Under the pieces are notes generated by a model. That model had not been told where the DNA came from. It was given only the letters and a program-made list of their open reading frames with translations, and made no database searches. From positions 27,794,001-27,858,000 of the forward strand of contig JAJNNQ010000026.1 of the NCBI GenBank assembly GCA_027886175.1: a stretch of 64,000 nucleotides of DNA, in the 5' to 3' direction. Made by a program: the position numbers and the translations under genes. Below, piece by piece: positions 25,496 through 37,616 of this stretch. The stretch's first letter is position 1. Every line of letters starts with the position of its first letter. This DNA comes from Phylloscopus collybita (lineage: Eukaryota; Chordata; Aves; Passeriformes; Phylloscopidae).

Positions 25496-27082
25496 GATTT
25501 GTATACTCAAGTGTCAGGATCAGAGTTGACACTGCCAGGAAGAGGTGCAAGGTAATATTTGAACAGTTCTTCTGGGTGATTTGATACCCATGCACATAGT
25601 AAGCAACCAGCACTCTGCTCCGTACACCACCAGAGAGTATGAAACATGGTGGTTCCAAATTGCTTTATGTACAAAGGAAGAAATAAAGGCTCTCAAGCAG
25701 AAGCCTCCATTCCTCCTGCTCCACTGCAGAGAAAGCAAGTTTCATGCAGCCATGGAAAAGAATAAATAAACAGGAGGCCAAATCAGAGGAGAGAGTCTTG
25801 GTATTGTTTATCTATTTTATCCTTTAATTCCTTGGTGCCAAATGAACAACCAGTTCCCAGAACTCTCAATTCCTCCATTGTTTCTCAGTGGGATTAAAGA
25901 TAGACCTTCGACCCTTGATCCTAAAGATAAGATAAAGACAGACTTCTTCAAAATGGCCTCGTAAGTCTCACTTTTATTTTTGGAAAGTGTTCCAGTTTCA
26001 GTAGAAAGGAGGAAGAATGACTCTACCTCCTCCTTCCCTACTTTTTATGGAAGGGCAATTATTTTCAGGAGACTTACAGCACACAGGCTAAGAAGGCCTT
26101 GGAACCATGTTTCCTCCTGTTGCCCGTAAGTACTATACAAAATGAGGACGGCAGCAACTCCCACTTTGAGTAATATTCAGTGTTTTCTGACAATGATAGG
26201 TGTGGTCCAAGTACTGGAAAGACAGAAGGAAAGACATTGTCTCCAGGAAACTGGTTGAGAGCACAAGCCTCCTGGTTATTGGTTTATCTTCAGTTACACA
26301 GTAGTGAAGGCTGGAAGCTTCCAGGTGCCTCAAGAAAATTATAGAGAAGTTACTTTGCAAACCCTGAAACAGATATTCTCACCAAATGCAAGTGACCAAG
26401 TTTTGTCAGCCCTGAAACATGAGCAGCTGCAATATCCCTATTGATACAGACCCGAGTTCTATTAAAATCATGCTTATGTTCCACACTAGGTGGTCAAAAT
26501 AGGGTGTTAGCATCAAATTCTCCCAAATTATTAACTGCCATGAAAAATCTTGAGGTAACTTTTAAGATGGGAAGGTTTCAAGTACGTGCTACCCTCTCTA
26601 CTGAAGCTACTCAATTAGTGACAAAACTACAAAGCACCTCCAGGGTCTTAACTTTCCTACTATTGCCACTACCTCAGCCAACAATCTCACAGCCTTCTTA
26701 TGTCCCAACAGAAGCTTAGTAAGAGCTTTTATCCCCACTTAAGTTTGCTCCAGAAAATATGAATGCCATGGTAACTAGGAACCACTTCCCAATTACTGGC
26801 CAAAATTTGAACAGAGCTGTAACTCAACTAGCAGTGTTCTCAGCTGCCATAGTTTCCACTTAGTACTTGCCTAACACAATGAGATAAGGCACATAACTAC
26901 ACATAAGCAAACTTCATCTTAAGTTCCACATATATACAATTCTTTGATTGAAGTCTGCTGTACATAACTGTGTTTTTTTCAGTTAAAAGCACCTTATACG
27001 CACAGGAAAAATAATTGTCTCAGGCTACCTAGTACTTAAATGTACACTCTAAACCTTTAAACTATTTTTTCTTTCAATTTTG

Positions 27083-27115
27083 CACACACACACACACACA
27101 CACACTCACACACAC
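27083..27115. repeat. (CA)n microsatellite
   Basis: A CA dinucleotide array of about 16 units interrupted once by a T. Confidence 0.95.
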
Positions 27116-29621
27116 TTTTGCAAATGACAGTTTGTTTCTCTCTTCAGTCTCATTGAAAACTTACCCTTTCATGCTTCTTCATAATTTTTTAGTCACATCA
27201 GTCACCTGTTGGGCAATATCTGGACTTCAGGCTAGACATCAGCCACTCAACATGAAACTCTTCCCTTCCAGCTACAGGAGTATCTACCAAGTAAAACAGG
27301 AAAAAATGCCTCCAATGTGAATTAGTCTGCAGAGGAGGCCATTCTACTACTGTTCTATGCAAATATTTATTCGTACAAGAAAAGCAAAAGCTTGGGTGTC
27401 TAAGGCCAAGTACTATTAAAAGAGATGACAGAGACTATAGTCTTCAGAGATATGCACAAAATCTGGCAAAGTCAGTGTGAAACAGGGAAACAAGAGTGGA
27501 TGAGAGCTGAGTATGGTAAAGCCCCATCTACCCAACAGACTGCTCTCCGTGCAGCTTTCAAATGTGTGGCAAATAGGAAAGTGATGCTCTCCCAACCACA
27601 GAGGAACAAAACACAAAGCTCCAAAGCTTCAAGATGAGATAGAGGACCTGCCTTCTAACCCGAGACTGTGCAACTGCACTGAAGAGGTTTCAGATGCTAC
27701 TTAGTGCTTGGCAAGTATCAAAGGGTTTATGTGGATTTGAGTCTTCAGTGCCATGCAGCAGATTGGGACCACAGTTCATTGAGTGAAGGCACAGATATGG
27801 TCTCAGGAATACCTGCTGACACTGCCCCTACTACAGATGGAATGCAAGACCTGCCTTTGGATGTGAAGGCATCTCAAGGCAATCAGTTAATGGCAAAGTG
27901 TTCCTCAAGCCAAGGTACACCTATTCGTAAAACAGCAAAAGAAGGAACCTTCACAAAAGCCCAAACTTCTCAATACATTACTCCATGGTATTCAACAAGT
28001 CATAGGTCAGCAAAGTGCTCCCCCTTCCACAAACACCACCCACAGCAGCATGAAATCTGATATCAGAAGGGTGCGGGAAAGACGAGGTCCCTGCTGCTGA
28101 CCAGGTGTGCCTAGAAAAAGAAAGTCACACTGGCCAGTATAAGATGTACATCTTTATCCTGAGGGGGTGACAAGCTCTGTTAGCCTCACGCTGCTGAAGG
28201 AAACTCAGCAGACCAACAAACTGACAGATAGGGCAGGTTCCTGGAAAGCAGCAAGCAGGTGGTCTCAACACAAAGGATGCATCTGTAATGCTCCAGTGCA
28301 AGCAGTGAAAACAGCTCAGAGTCCATAGCTCTGCACCCTGTAACAGCACCCTGTTCACAGGCTGGCACGCTGCTGATGTCAGCATGAACTGGCAGAGAGA
28401 GTTTACAAGAAGGCTTTTAGCTCAGAGTCAGAAACAGGGATCAGGAACACAGAGAGGTACAGATCCAAAGGAGATGGATACATAGCCTCTTTACTGATAA
28501 GCCTAACTGCTTTCACTTCTGAAATCCATAGAGTCCATTCACAGAGAAACTTCACATTCCCCTGGACCACTGTGTGAAGAATATAGTCATTTAACCAATA
28601 TTTCTTCTTATGGTTTTCTGCTATGAGGAGTACTGCAAAGGAAAATCACAAGTACTGTTTTAGAAACTTTCATTGCTATCAGGACATCCAGAGCAGGAGA
28701 GAAATGCTGCACCCTTTTTAGCCCTTATGATTCATGAGACAGCACATATCCGGCCTCTGATCAGCCCAGGATTGAAGGTAGCCTAGTTTGCAGCACTGAT
28801 TCTCAGCTTCACTTTCAGGGAAAATTACAGATTTGCATGTGGGTGTTACAGATGGAAACATTTCTCCACCAGGTGGTTTCAACGAAAACGGTGGCAGTTT
28901 TGTTGAGACATTGGATAATCAGAAAATCTTTTAACAAAGATAATAGGAAGGGGTGGTGATGATATCTGATTTTTATAATATAGCTGTGTCATCTGACAGC
29001 ATCACTGTATATTTGTAGCAACCCTTTATAAAATGATGGAAGTAAATTCTTGTCAAAATTCCAATCTTAAAAGAGTTACTCCATGGAAAGGTGTGTCAAA
29101 GTCTCATCCCAAAAAGAACGTAAATGCTCAACATACAGAAAAGGCAAATGATGTGAGAAAATCTAGTGGCTCTCTCTACGAGTTGAATCATAACCCATAA
29201 GAAAAATATTTGCTGTGACTTGATTTTTACAAACTAATGATATAGCTAAAGATAGTATACAGGCTTGTAAATTTTCCAATGTATTTTCCCTCAATTTATG
29301 GCTCTTTAAAGAAAGACAGAAATCTATTAAAAATCACAACTTCTCAGGCCAACAGAGAGTATAGACTGTTATTCTCATTATTTGAAAGAACTTTTGTAGA
29401 GAAATAAACTTTTAAATTTGGGTATCACAAACCTTTGAAGATAATATAAAGTAGTTTCTAGTTGAATTCACAAAGCACCATTTTTGCCCTCTCCTAAAAA
29501 CTATATCTGAAGTATCCTTAGTCCATTTAGTGAAATTGCTGAAGATTCCCATAATCTCATAGGAAAGGAAATATAAGTCCAGAATTCAGAAACACCAATG
29601 CAAAAGGGAAAAAAAAAACGT

Positions 29622-29636
29622 GGGGGGGGGGGGGGG
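29622..29636 (+). repeat. Poly(G) run, 15 nt
   Basis: Fifteen consecutive G, preceded by an A-rich run and followed by AGG. It lies on the strand opposite to RIMS1 transcription and is capable in principle of quadruplex formation. Sequencing of such runs is error-prone, so the exact length is uncertain. Confidence 0.9.
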
Positions 29637-30959
29637 AGGTCAGTGAAAAAAAGAGAAAAATTTATTCTCTACCCAACATTAACAAGAACAGGGCTGAGCA
29701 AACACCATCTCTACCAACGGAAGTTCATTCTCACAGCATCTGTAAGATGTATAGTATTCCTCTACAACATCATCAGTAGCAATCCTCTTGACAGAATAAA
29801 AGCTAAATATTTGTAGAGAAGTAGCTGTGCTGGAGGAAAAGGATACAGAAGGATCATTTAGAGCCTTTGAGCTACTCCTTTTTTTTTTATTATTATTATT
29901 TTTATTTTTTTGAATAGAAACTGAGGAGGGATCCTTCACTCACGTTTCCCCACAGTGACTAACACAATGCATTTTCACAGAACATTTCTCATTCCAATCA
30001 CCCCACCTCCAAGGGTAGCCACACCCCAAGCACAATGAACTGCAACAGCAAACTGAACTCTTCGTCTTGAACTGAGATCCAAGCACCACAGTGCCGGACA
30101 GCTCCTAGCCAGCACAGCACTGGCAGCTGGGCCTCAGTGCCCACCATTGCAAGGATCCCTAGTAGCCCCTGTAAAAATTCAGTCAAGAACGAATAGGAAG
30201 GGACGGGGACAGCAGTGTGCTAAAACGCCGCCCCAGCTCCACCACGCACGGCGCACGGGGCCGAAGCCGGGAGCCTGCGGGGATTTGGTCCCCAGCCGTG
30301 GGGAAGAGCTGACACCTGCATCGCTCAGGCGGGTATTTCCGATGCAGCCAAAAGAAACACCCAGATCACGTCACACCTTCAGCGCATCCCTTCCAAGCAC
30401 AGGTGCACGCAAGCAGGCGACAGTGAGGTAAGGATACACCTCCTGTGGCACGGAGGGTCTGCGTGGCGTCAGAGGCTCGCACTGTTCCAGTCACCTCTCC
30501 CACCACCTCCCGCCCGGAGCGAACAGGCCTGACGGGCTGTCAGAAGAGGAGAAACCGTGATTCTCCTCCACAGGCCACGACTCCAATCTGTTTATTCTCA
30601 TCACTCGCAGTAGGCGATTCAGCAACGTTACGTTTGAAGCCTCCGACTGACGGAGGAGGCTAAAAAATGTGATCACATGCGATGTTTGGCAGGGACGAGG
30701 GGGTGAGAGAAAAGGTTCAAAAGAGGCTGTGGGGATCTGGTTTCCAAACATGGCACCTACCCACACCCCGCGTTCCCCGCACCCCTCCCTGTGCCGCCGG
30801 CAGCGGGATAAACCCACTCCCCCGGCGTCCCGCCACCACGCACGCCCGCCTGCCCGCCCGCCCGCTGGAATGAGCAGTGCGACTAATTCCATCTATTTCC
30901 TAATTACGAACGTCCTGCTGCCCCACAGCCCGCTGCTGCCCGTGGCTGCCCGCCCGGGA

Positions 30960-31100
30960 GCCGGCGGCGGGCGGGCCGGGGCCGGCGGCACGGGCGGGCG
31001 GAGCGGGGGCCGGGGGTGTGCCGGGCGGGGGCAGCCGCCCCGGCCCCGCGGCGGGCGGCAGCGGGGGCCGAGCCAGGCGGGGGCAGCACGGCCGCCGCGG
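30960..31100 (+). other. Clustered G-runs, potential G-quadruplexes in the CpG island
   Basis: The plus strand carries many closely spaced runs of three to five G between 30960 and 31100 (for example GGCGGGCGGGCC and GGGGGCCGGGGG). Several overlapping sets fit the four-G-run pattern expected of a G-quadruplex. Since RIMS1 runs on the minus strand, the G-rich strand here is the template strand, just downstream of exon 1 in intron 1. This is a compositional observation; formation in cells is inference. Confidence 0.5.
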
Positions 31101-31504
31101 AGGCTCCCGCACGGAGGGAAACCCCACCCAGCGGCCCCTCCTGGCAGAGGCGGGGTTTTGGGGACCCCAAAGGAATCCCACCTCGCCCCTCACCCCCGTG
31201 TCGGGGTTTCCGCCCGCCCTGCGCCGCCGGCTCCCTCGGGACGGGGAGGGCCGCCGTCCCGCTCCGTCCCGCCGCGCCGGGCTCCCCCGGCGGTGCTGCC
31301 TCGGGAGGAGCTGCCCGGGGTGGGGGAGGAGGAAGTTACGGGCCGGGAGCGGAGCGGGACCGGGGCTCCGCGGCGCCAGCCCCGCCGACGAAGCCGGCCG
31401 GCTCCGGGCACCGGCCGGCTCCGCTGTGGCAGCACCCGCTCCGCCCGCCGGCAATCGGTGCGTGAATGAGTGCCGGAATGAATGAATGACTAGCGTCTGC
31501 TTAC

Positions 31505-31668
31505 TTGAGCATGGCCTCTTCTTTTTCTTCCTCCTCTTTCTGCCGGTCCATCACTGCCATGATGATGTTCCTCTCCTCCTCTGTCAGGTGGCTCAGGTCG
31601 GGCAGCTCCTGCATCGGGGGGGGCACCGTGCGCGGGCGAGGGCCGCGGGGCCCCACCGAAGAAGACAT
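31505..31668 (-). CDS. RIMS1: RIMS1 first coding exon (N-terminus of RIM1)
   Basis: This is the 5' coding exon of a RIM protein, the presynaptic active-zone scaffold that binds GTP-Rab3, Munc13 and calcium channels. The minus strand reads from ATG at 31668 for 54 codons plus two bases. The start is MSSSVGPRGPRPRTVPPPMQ, followed by PDLSHLTEEERN and a charged helix ending KEEEEKEEAMLK. The DLSHLTEEER segment and charged helix are the first helix of the Rab3-binding (RabBD) domain; the zinc finger, PDZ and C2 domains must lie in later exons outside the window. A donor (AA|GTAAGC, 31506-31499) follows, so the exon ends in phase 2 and the Lys codon is split. The start ATG has A at -3 and sits in a CpG island. 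From memory, RIMS2 has a different residue 4-25 segment with an insertion, whereas RIMS1 differs here at only about two residues. Exon identity is very likely; the paralogue call is strong. Confidence 0.93.
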
Positions 31669-31830
31669 TTTCTTTCCGCCTCTCCCTTACACCTTCTACC
31701 TTTGCACGGCGAACCCAGCCAGCCTCTCCTCCGCCCCCTTCACAGGGTAGTCCTCCGAGCAGCGGCAGCCGGCAGCTCTCTGGCAGCAGCGGAGGAGGCG
31801 GAGACCCAGCCTTTCATGGTTGCTTGCATC
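31669..31830 (-). promoter_or_regulatory. RIMS1: RIMS1 5' leader with a possible upstream ORF
   Basis: This is the sequence immediately 5' of the RIMS1 ATG on the minus strand. It is GC-rich and would be 5' UTR if transcription starts further upstream. An ATG at 31829, with a second in-frame ATG at 31817, opens a 29-codon frame that stops at TGA 31742-31740, 71 nt before the RIMS1 start. The frame is Ala/Arg-rich (for example SASSAAARELPAAAARR) and resembles no domain I know. Whether it is in the mRNA depends on the unknown transcription start. The frame stays open for another ~550 nt upstream simply because the DNA is GC-rich, so its openness alone is not evidence of coding. Confidence 0.45.
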
Positions 31831-32450
31831 CACCCCGGCCCGGTGCTGCCGCTGCTCGCTCCCTTTGTTTCCGCGGCTTCGGGGAGCTCAGGGGCTGCCG
31901 CGCCGCCGCCCGCAGCCCATCCTCCCGGCTGTGGGCGTGCGGGGCGGGGGTGCGGTGGCGCGGAGGGCTCCGGATCGCCGCCGGCGGGCTGCGTGCGGGA
32001 GCGGGGGGGCGGTGCGCGCCGCCGGCCGGCCGGGAAGGGCGGGTGCTGCCGCCGCGATGCTCCGCCGCTGCGAGCCTGGCGCTGGAGGAGGGAGGGAGCG
32101 AGGGAGGGAGGGGAGCTCGGTGCCGGTGAGGCGGAGTCCGAGGCGCGGCGCCGCTGCCTCTGCCCCTGCCTGCGCCGGGCACCCGGGCCGGCCGCGCCTC
32201 TCTCTCCCCGCCGCCCGCCGGGCTCGTCCGCAGCGCCGGCCACGGCACCGCCACCCTCCTCACGTCCTCGTTCAGGTTTCCTCACCGCAGGTGCTCGCCC
32301 GCGTTCCCGCCAGGGCTGCCGGCTCGCCCGAGGCAGGGCCACCCGTGGGAGGGTGCGGGTTTGCGGCGGGGCTGCCTCGGGCACCGGGAAGCCTTGGGGT
32401 CCCAGTGTTGCCGCCTCTCCCTCGGGCGTGAGCCGTGCTGGCCCCAGCTG

Positions 32451-34394
32451 CAGCCCCCTTACCTTAAGCCAGCTCTGTCACCGCTCGCCCGACCCTTCCT
32501 TAGAGTCCCACGCTTCACCACTTTCTTCATAGGCTTCTTAAACCCCGTTAGTGCCACCCATGCCATGGTCCACACACACCTCCCACACGGGTGACAATTG
32601 CTCTTATTTATCAGACCCATTGTTTAACTACTGTGACCCACTAAAACTGGCCACGAAACATGTCACAGTGGCGACTGCTCAACTGAGGGATTAGTGCACA
32701 GTGAAACAAAACCTCATGTCCAGACAGAGACATGAGGTTCCCTGCCAATTTCTGGTCTACTAGCTCTGAGTAACTTCATTTTGGGGAGCTGGTAATGAAA
32801 TGCATGCAACAGCTCTTCTCTACAGGAGATCATCTGCATGTAATCCACTGGCCAAAAGCTCCTGCTCTAGCTCTGTAGTGTCCTCTGCTCACACATGTGC
32901 CTGTCAGTGAATGAAATCATTCAGGCTACTTAGAAATGCAAAGTTAAAACACAGAGAAAAACTGCACTTTCAGGTAAAACTACAGGTGAGCTACCATTAA
33001 CACACGCTGATACTTAAACCCTCTCAGTCGTGCTGAGGTCACAGCATGGAAACAGCTCTGGTTTCTAGAGAGATCATCTGATGAGCACAAACTATAGAGG
33101 GAAAAAAAAATCTATGCTGGCAGTGTTCAATGCTTCTTTCTGCCAAACTTGCCAAGTTTGGAATAGGGAGAGGGACCATATTTCTCCCAGCCACGCTAGT
33201 AACTCACAGAAATTCTGGAAGCCATGAACCTTCATGACCCTTTGAATTTGAGTGGAATTACTGTGGCCATCTGCTTGTGTCCCCCCAAGAGATTTTCTGC
33301 AGGACACAATTTGATAACACAAACTATAAAGCAAAAACCATAATAAGCACTATGGTTACCACCAGAACTTTTGTAGGATAATGTCCGAGTTCAGTTCAGA
33401 AACTGAAGCCTTCCAACTTTTCCAGCACATGAAGGAAACAGAAACTTGAGTGACCGACAGATGGCTCAAAAGAGATTACAGTGGTGTTAAAAAGCAAAGC
33501 ATTATGAAAGGCTGGTAAATATAATAATGTCACACTCAGTTTAAGACACAGACCTTCCACTAACTCATGTAGTGATTTGTCCCAGGGCCTGGCCACATTA
33601 TTACTGCTAGATGTAATCCTTCTAGCTAAGTACTAACAAATCAATAAAATCACTTCCCACCATCTGTGACTGGCAGGGAAGATAGCCTTCATGTAATAGG
33701 CTGGTGCTGAAGAATTTATCCATTCATTAACAACAGGCAGTCAATTCAAAACTCATGGAAGCAAGACTGGAAAAAATAAGATGATGAGAAGAGGGCGAGG
33801 TACCACCATATGTTTAGTATCAGAAATAACTAAAACATGACTGGAATGGTAGTACTAGACACAATAATTGTGTTGTTAGAGGTATACATAGGTAGTCCAT
33901 ACTTACTTAATCCTTCAGATAATTTTGGTGGACCTGCATATGCCAAGTAAAGGATGTAGCTCAAGTAACTGCAGTCACTAGAGCTGTGGCCTTAGTGTTC
34001 CAAGAATCACAGCTTTAAGCACAAACCAACCAAAATATAAAATGTCTAATACCATAAGATCCAAGTGTCTCCAAGATAATTTTATGAACAAAATATTACA
34101 TGAGGTTAAGTTATCCTACTCACCTTTCTGCTTAGTAATTACTGACACAGTTATTTATATCTGTTCTGTATTTGTGTTAATTGCTTTATACTGGGTCAAG
34201 CACATGAATTCTTACTGCTCTGTGGAAAATACAAAATTAATACAAAGAGTATAGGTTCTTATATATAGCTTCTTATAACTTAAAAGGGAGAACTGAAAAC
34301 TCTTGTAGAATACAGGTTTCAAAAGTTATCAAAGTTGGAGTGTAGACTTGCATCAAGCCAATATTGTGACTAAAACTGTTTTGCTGAAAAGCAC
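32451..34394. other. Upstream flank of RIMS1, unassigned
   Basis: AT-rich sequence immediately 5' of the RIMS1 CpG island. No repeat or gene is recognised. Distal promoter or enhancer elements may lie here, but none can be identified by eye. Confidence 0.5.
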
Positions 34395-34980
34395 ATAATC
34401 ACAGAAACATTCAGATTGGAAGGCACCACTGGAGGACATCTGGTCCAGCCAACCTGGTCAAGCAGGGTCAGCTAGAGCAGGTTGCTAAGGACTGCATCCA
34501 GATGGCCTTGAGTCTCTCAAAGGATGGGAACTCCACAGCCTCCCTGGGCTATCTGTGCCAGTGCTTAGTCACCTGCACAATAAAAAAGTGTTTTCTTGTG
34601 TTCAGACAAGACCTCCTGTATTTCAGTTTCTGCCCATTGCCATTTGCTCTATCAGTGGCACTGGGCACCGCTGAAAAGAGCCTGACTCAGTCTTGCTTAC
34701 ACCCTCCCATGAGATATCTACTCACATCTATAGGATGCCTCTGAACCTTCTGTTCTCTAGACTAACTAGTTCCATCTCTCAGCCTTTCCTCATATGACAT
34801 GCTCCAATTCCTAAACTATCTTCCTTGCCCTTCACTTGACCAGCTGCTCTATGTCCATGTCTTTCTTGTGCTGGGGAGCGATGAACTATAATTGTCACTC
34901 CAGATGTGGCTTTAACAGTGTTGAGCAGATGGGAAGGTTCACCTCTCTCAGGCTTTTGGCAACATTTTTTCTTATATTTT
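34395..34980 (-). mobile_element. CR1 LINE 3' fragment, minus strand
   Basis: On the plus strand it opens with ATAATCACAGAAACATTCAG and continues with GGACATCTGGTCCAGCCAAC and GGGAACTCCACAGCCTCCCT. This is the reverse complement of the CR1 3' UTR and C-terminal coding region. It fades out near 34980 after GTTCACCTCTCTCAGGC. The coding frame is heavily damaged. Confidence 0.92.
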
Positions 34981-36384
34981 CCTAAAAAGTTCTAGACACA
35001 GCAAATGATTTTGTATTATTTTTGTACAAAATCAGCAAAATTTACCAGAGAAAAATAAAGAAGAAACATAAAAGTCATCTCATTTATTGACAGGTCTGCA
35101 TGAAGAAACTGAGCACTTATTGACAGTATTTCCAACATTTAGTGGTCGTTTTCTGATTCACACACATTTGTTTTGTAATGATGAAACATCTGACACTGTT
35201 GTCCAATCAGCAGTGTGTAGGAAGCACAGTCTAGTTCAATATATTATATCCCGAAGTTGGAGCGATACATGAGAACCTTCAAGAGAATTTCATTGCCTGG
35301 TTAGTAAGAGTTACCCTTGCTTAGTAACATCCAAAATCTTGTCACTGACAGGCATTCTATTAAATCAATTTCTCTGAAGTCCTGTCTCAAGCAGATCTCT
35401 GTGAAATCTAGAAATGGAATATCAATATAGGTGTTGTAACATATCAGGTAAATTGCTTTCCTAAACTTGAAAAGCCAATAATTATAATGGAATTCCTGAC
35501 CTTTTCTTCTCAGTTCATAACAACAAATGTTCACTTGTCACTCATAGGGCATCATAACATATGCCCTATGCAGGACAAAATGCATATTTCTTTATGCTTC
35601 TAGACCTCCCCTCAATCTTAGGAACCTTCCTTCTGCCCCCATATCTTACTTTTGTATTGACCAAATGCCACATTCTAAATTTCTCAGTTTCACCAATACT
35701 CCCTTTTCACTAGCTGTAAGCAATCATGAATGTTTCTTTTCTTACATGAGGCAAACTGAGAGAAGAAGCAAATAATTCAGAAGGTTTTCCTGTAGGTTCC
35801 TTGCCCAGAAGAGTGGTGCTCTTTCTCAGACTGATGGAAGAGTAGGGATGTGAAAGCTGTGGAGGAGTTTTCAGTCTCAGTGGGTTTGCCATTTAACGGA
35901 CAGCCATGAAAGATGAAATATCCTGTAGCACCAAGGTCTCAAAGTAATTTCTCAGAATACTTTAATGAAAGTAGAACACAGTGACTTTTCTCTCTCAAGA
36001 AATTGAAGGGCTTTAAAAATTTCAAAAACTGACCAAATCCAAAAAAATATATATTTTATCAACATACCATAATTTTCAAGCAGGTGTTTTTTTGGCATCT
36101 GATGCATGACTTTTATTCTTTAAGTTTGGTGGCACCACAGTATTTTAAAAAAGAGAAAACGGTCAGAGCTAGCTGTAGCATGAGAAGAAATGGAAACAGT
36201 CCTTTCCATGGCAGAGAGAAAACACTGGCCCAAAGGGATTTCATCTCTGGTAGGATTTTCAGGGCCTATTCTGGACAGACCTGATCTGGTATTATCCATA
36301 ATTTTATAATGAGTGCAAATATTTTGCAGCAATTAACATTTTAAAAATCATGGGAAGTCTGGGGCTTTTAAAAAAATATTTTAT

Positions 36385-36475
36385 TTTCAAAAACAAACAA
36401 ACAACCCCCAAAAAACCACCAAAACAAAACAAAACAAACCAAACAAACAAACAAAAAAAACCCAACCAAGCAAAA
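36385..36475. repeat. A/C-rich simple repeat (AAAC/AAAAC)n
   Basis: Low-complexity DNA made of A-runs separated by C or CC, including AAAC and AAAAC units. Confidence 0.9.
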
Positions 36476-37593
36476 AATGCCCCTACCTCTAAATGAAAAA
36501 CGAGCAGTTCCATTGACAGCAAACCTTATGGACCCTGCTTTTTGATGACAGCTTTGGATTCTCTTGTGTCAAATAATGCAGCTGAGTTCACACTCCCACC
36601 TGTTCTTTACTGGGCACACAAATCTGAGTCTCTTCTATCTGGCTGCTGATTTTTTTTAAAACCTGCAGAAGCTCAGTGTTTTTAAACTTCTCCTTTTTTG
36701 TCAAGGCTTTTTTCAAATTGGTCAAGAGATTCAAATGTTATTGCTGGCGTACTGACAGAAAAGCAGTGTGATTGCATAGCTTGGTTTCCTTAAGAAAATA
36801 AACTAGAGACCCTGTCCCACCCCCATAGGTCTCTAATTATTCCCTTTGCTCTTCTCAGTTCCCCCCTGTTTAGCTGTGTATTTCTGGCATGACAGTTTCC
36901 AGAAAATCATCCCATGCTTCAGGTGCAGCTTGCCAAAAATGCATAAACAGGAATTGTCACCTTCCTCCTCTCCATCATGATGCTTCTGTAGGTGCAGCTC
37001 CAAATCAGACCCTTTTAGTACATCTGCAAACTCCTATCCAATTTAAATCCATTAGAACCTGATTTTTTATTTCAATCATATACTTTCCAAATGTGTTTGT
37101 TAAATAATGATTTTTTAACTCAGAAACATTAACAAGGTTTTAAGTTCAACATAATTTTCCAAGATACTAAGATCATTTTCCACTTTTTTCCCCTTTAACT
37201 AGAAGAAAGTGGAAAAGTGATGTAACTGACACCACCCTCCAACCTAAAAAATCATCACCTGCTTTTTGTTTCTCTTCTGAACATATTGTGTAAAGCTGAT
37301 AGTGTAGACAGATTCAACCCCATTTATTTCAGGGGACCACTGCATATGACCATTGCATAGAAAAACCCTACTTTTGTAATATCATTTTATGTATTTCAGA
37401 AAGGCTGAGAAATGTTAGAGCTCAGAAACAACAATCAGAAGCCCAGTACTTTTAGTCAGCAATCTGGAAGTTGTGAAAGTAGGAAAATGTTCAGTTCAAA
37501 CATTGAAATAACACAACATTTTCTGTAGTTGTGGGCCGTATCTTTTTGGAATAAGAATTGTATTGTTGCTTAAGTGTTTTTGGTGAATGTGCC

Positions 37594-37616
37594 TAATAAA
37601 ATAATAATAATAATAA
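37594..37616. repeat. (AAT)n microsatellite
   Basis: Short AAT trinucleotide array, about seven units with one irregular unit. Confidence 0.9.

Larger units (their letters stand above)
25496..30199. other. RIMS1 intron 1, unassigned
   Basis: 4.7 kb approaching the CpG island. I see no exon or clear interspersed repeat. Listed separately are a CA microsatellite at 27083 and a G-run at 29622. Confidence 0.55.
30200..32450. promoter_or_regulatory. CpG island spanning the RIMS1 promoter, exon 1 and intron 1 start
   Basis: G+C and CpG density rise sharply from about 30200, peak at about 30940-32440, and drop abruptly after about 32450. The surroundings are AT-rich on both sides. CpG-bearing GC boxes and runs of G are frequent, and no TATA box is obvious upstream of the RIMS1 ATG. 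This is the usual architecture of a broad CpG-island promoter for a neuronal gene transcribed on the minus strand. The island extends about 1.3 kb into intron 1. A short AT-richer segment with two TAATT cores (about 30868-30912) interrupts it and could hold homeodomain sites. Transcription start sites cannot be placed from the sequence, and a divergent plus-strand transcript is possible but not shown. Confidence 0.88.

Noticed and set aside
31505..31668. RIMS2 rather than RIMS1 for the exon
   Set aside because: The residues before DLSHLTEEER and the NIIMAVMDRQ / EEAMLK segments fit RIMS1 from memory; RIMS2 has a longer, different N-terminal stretch.
30669..32532. Long open frames in the CpG island (266 codons from 30669 +, 348 codons from 31486 +, 214 codons at 32384-31740 -)
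   Set aside because: They are Pro/Arg/Gly/Ala-rich, overlap in several frames on both strands and reflect stop-codon scarcity in GC-rich DNA. Only the short minus-strand RIMS1 frame has recognisable protein sequence and a splice donor.
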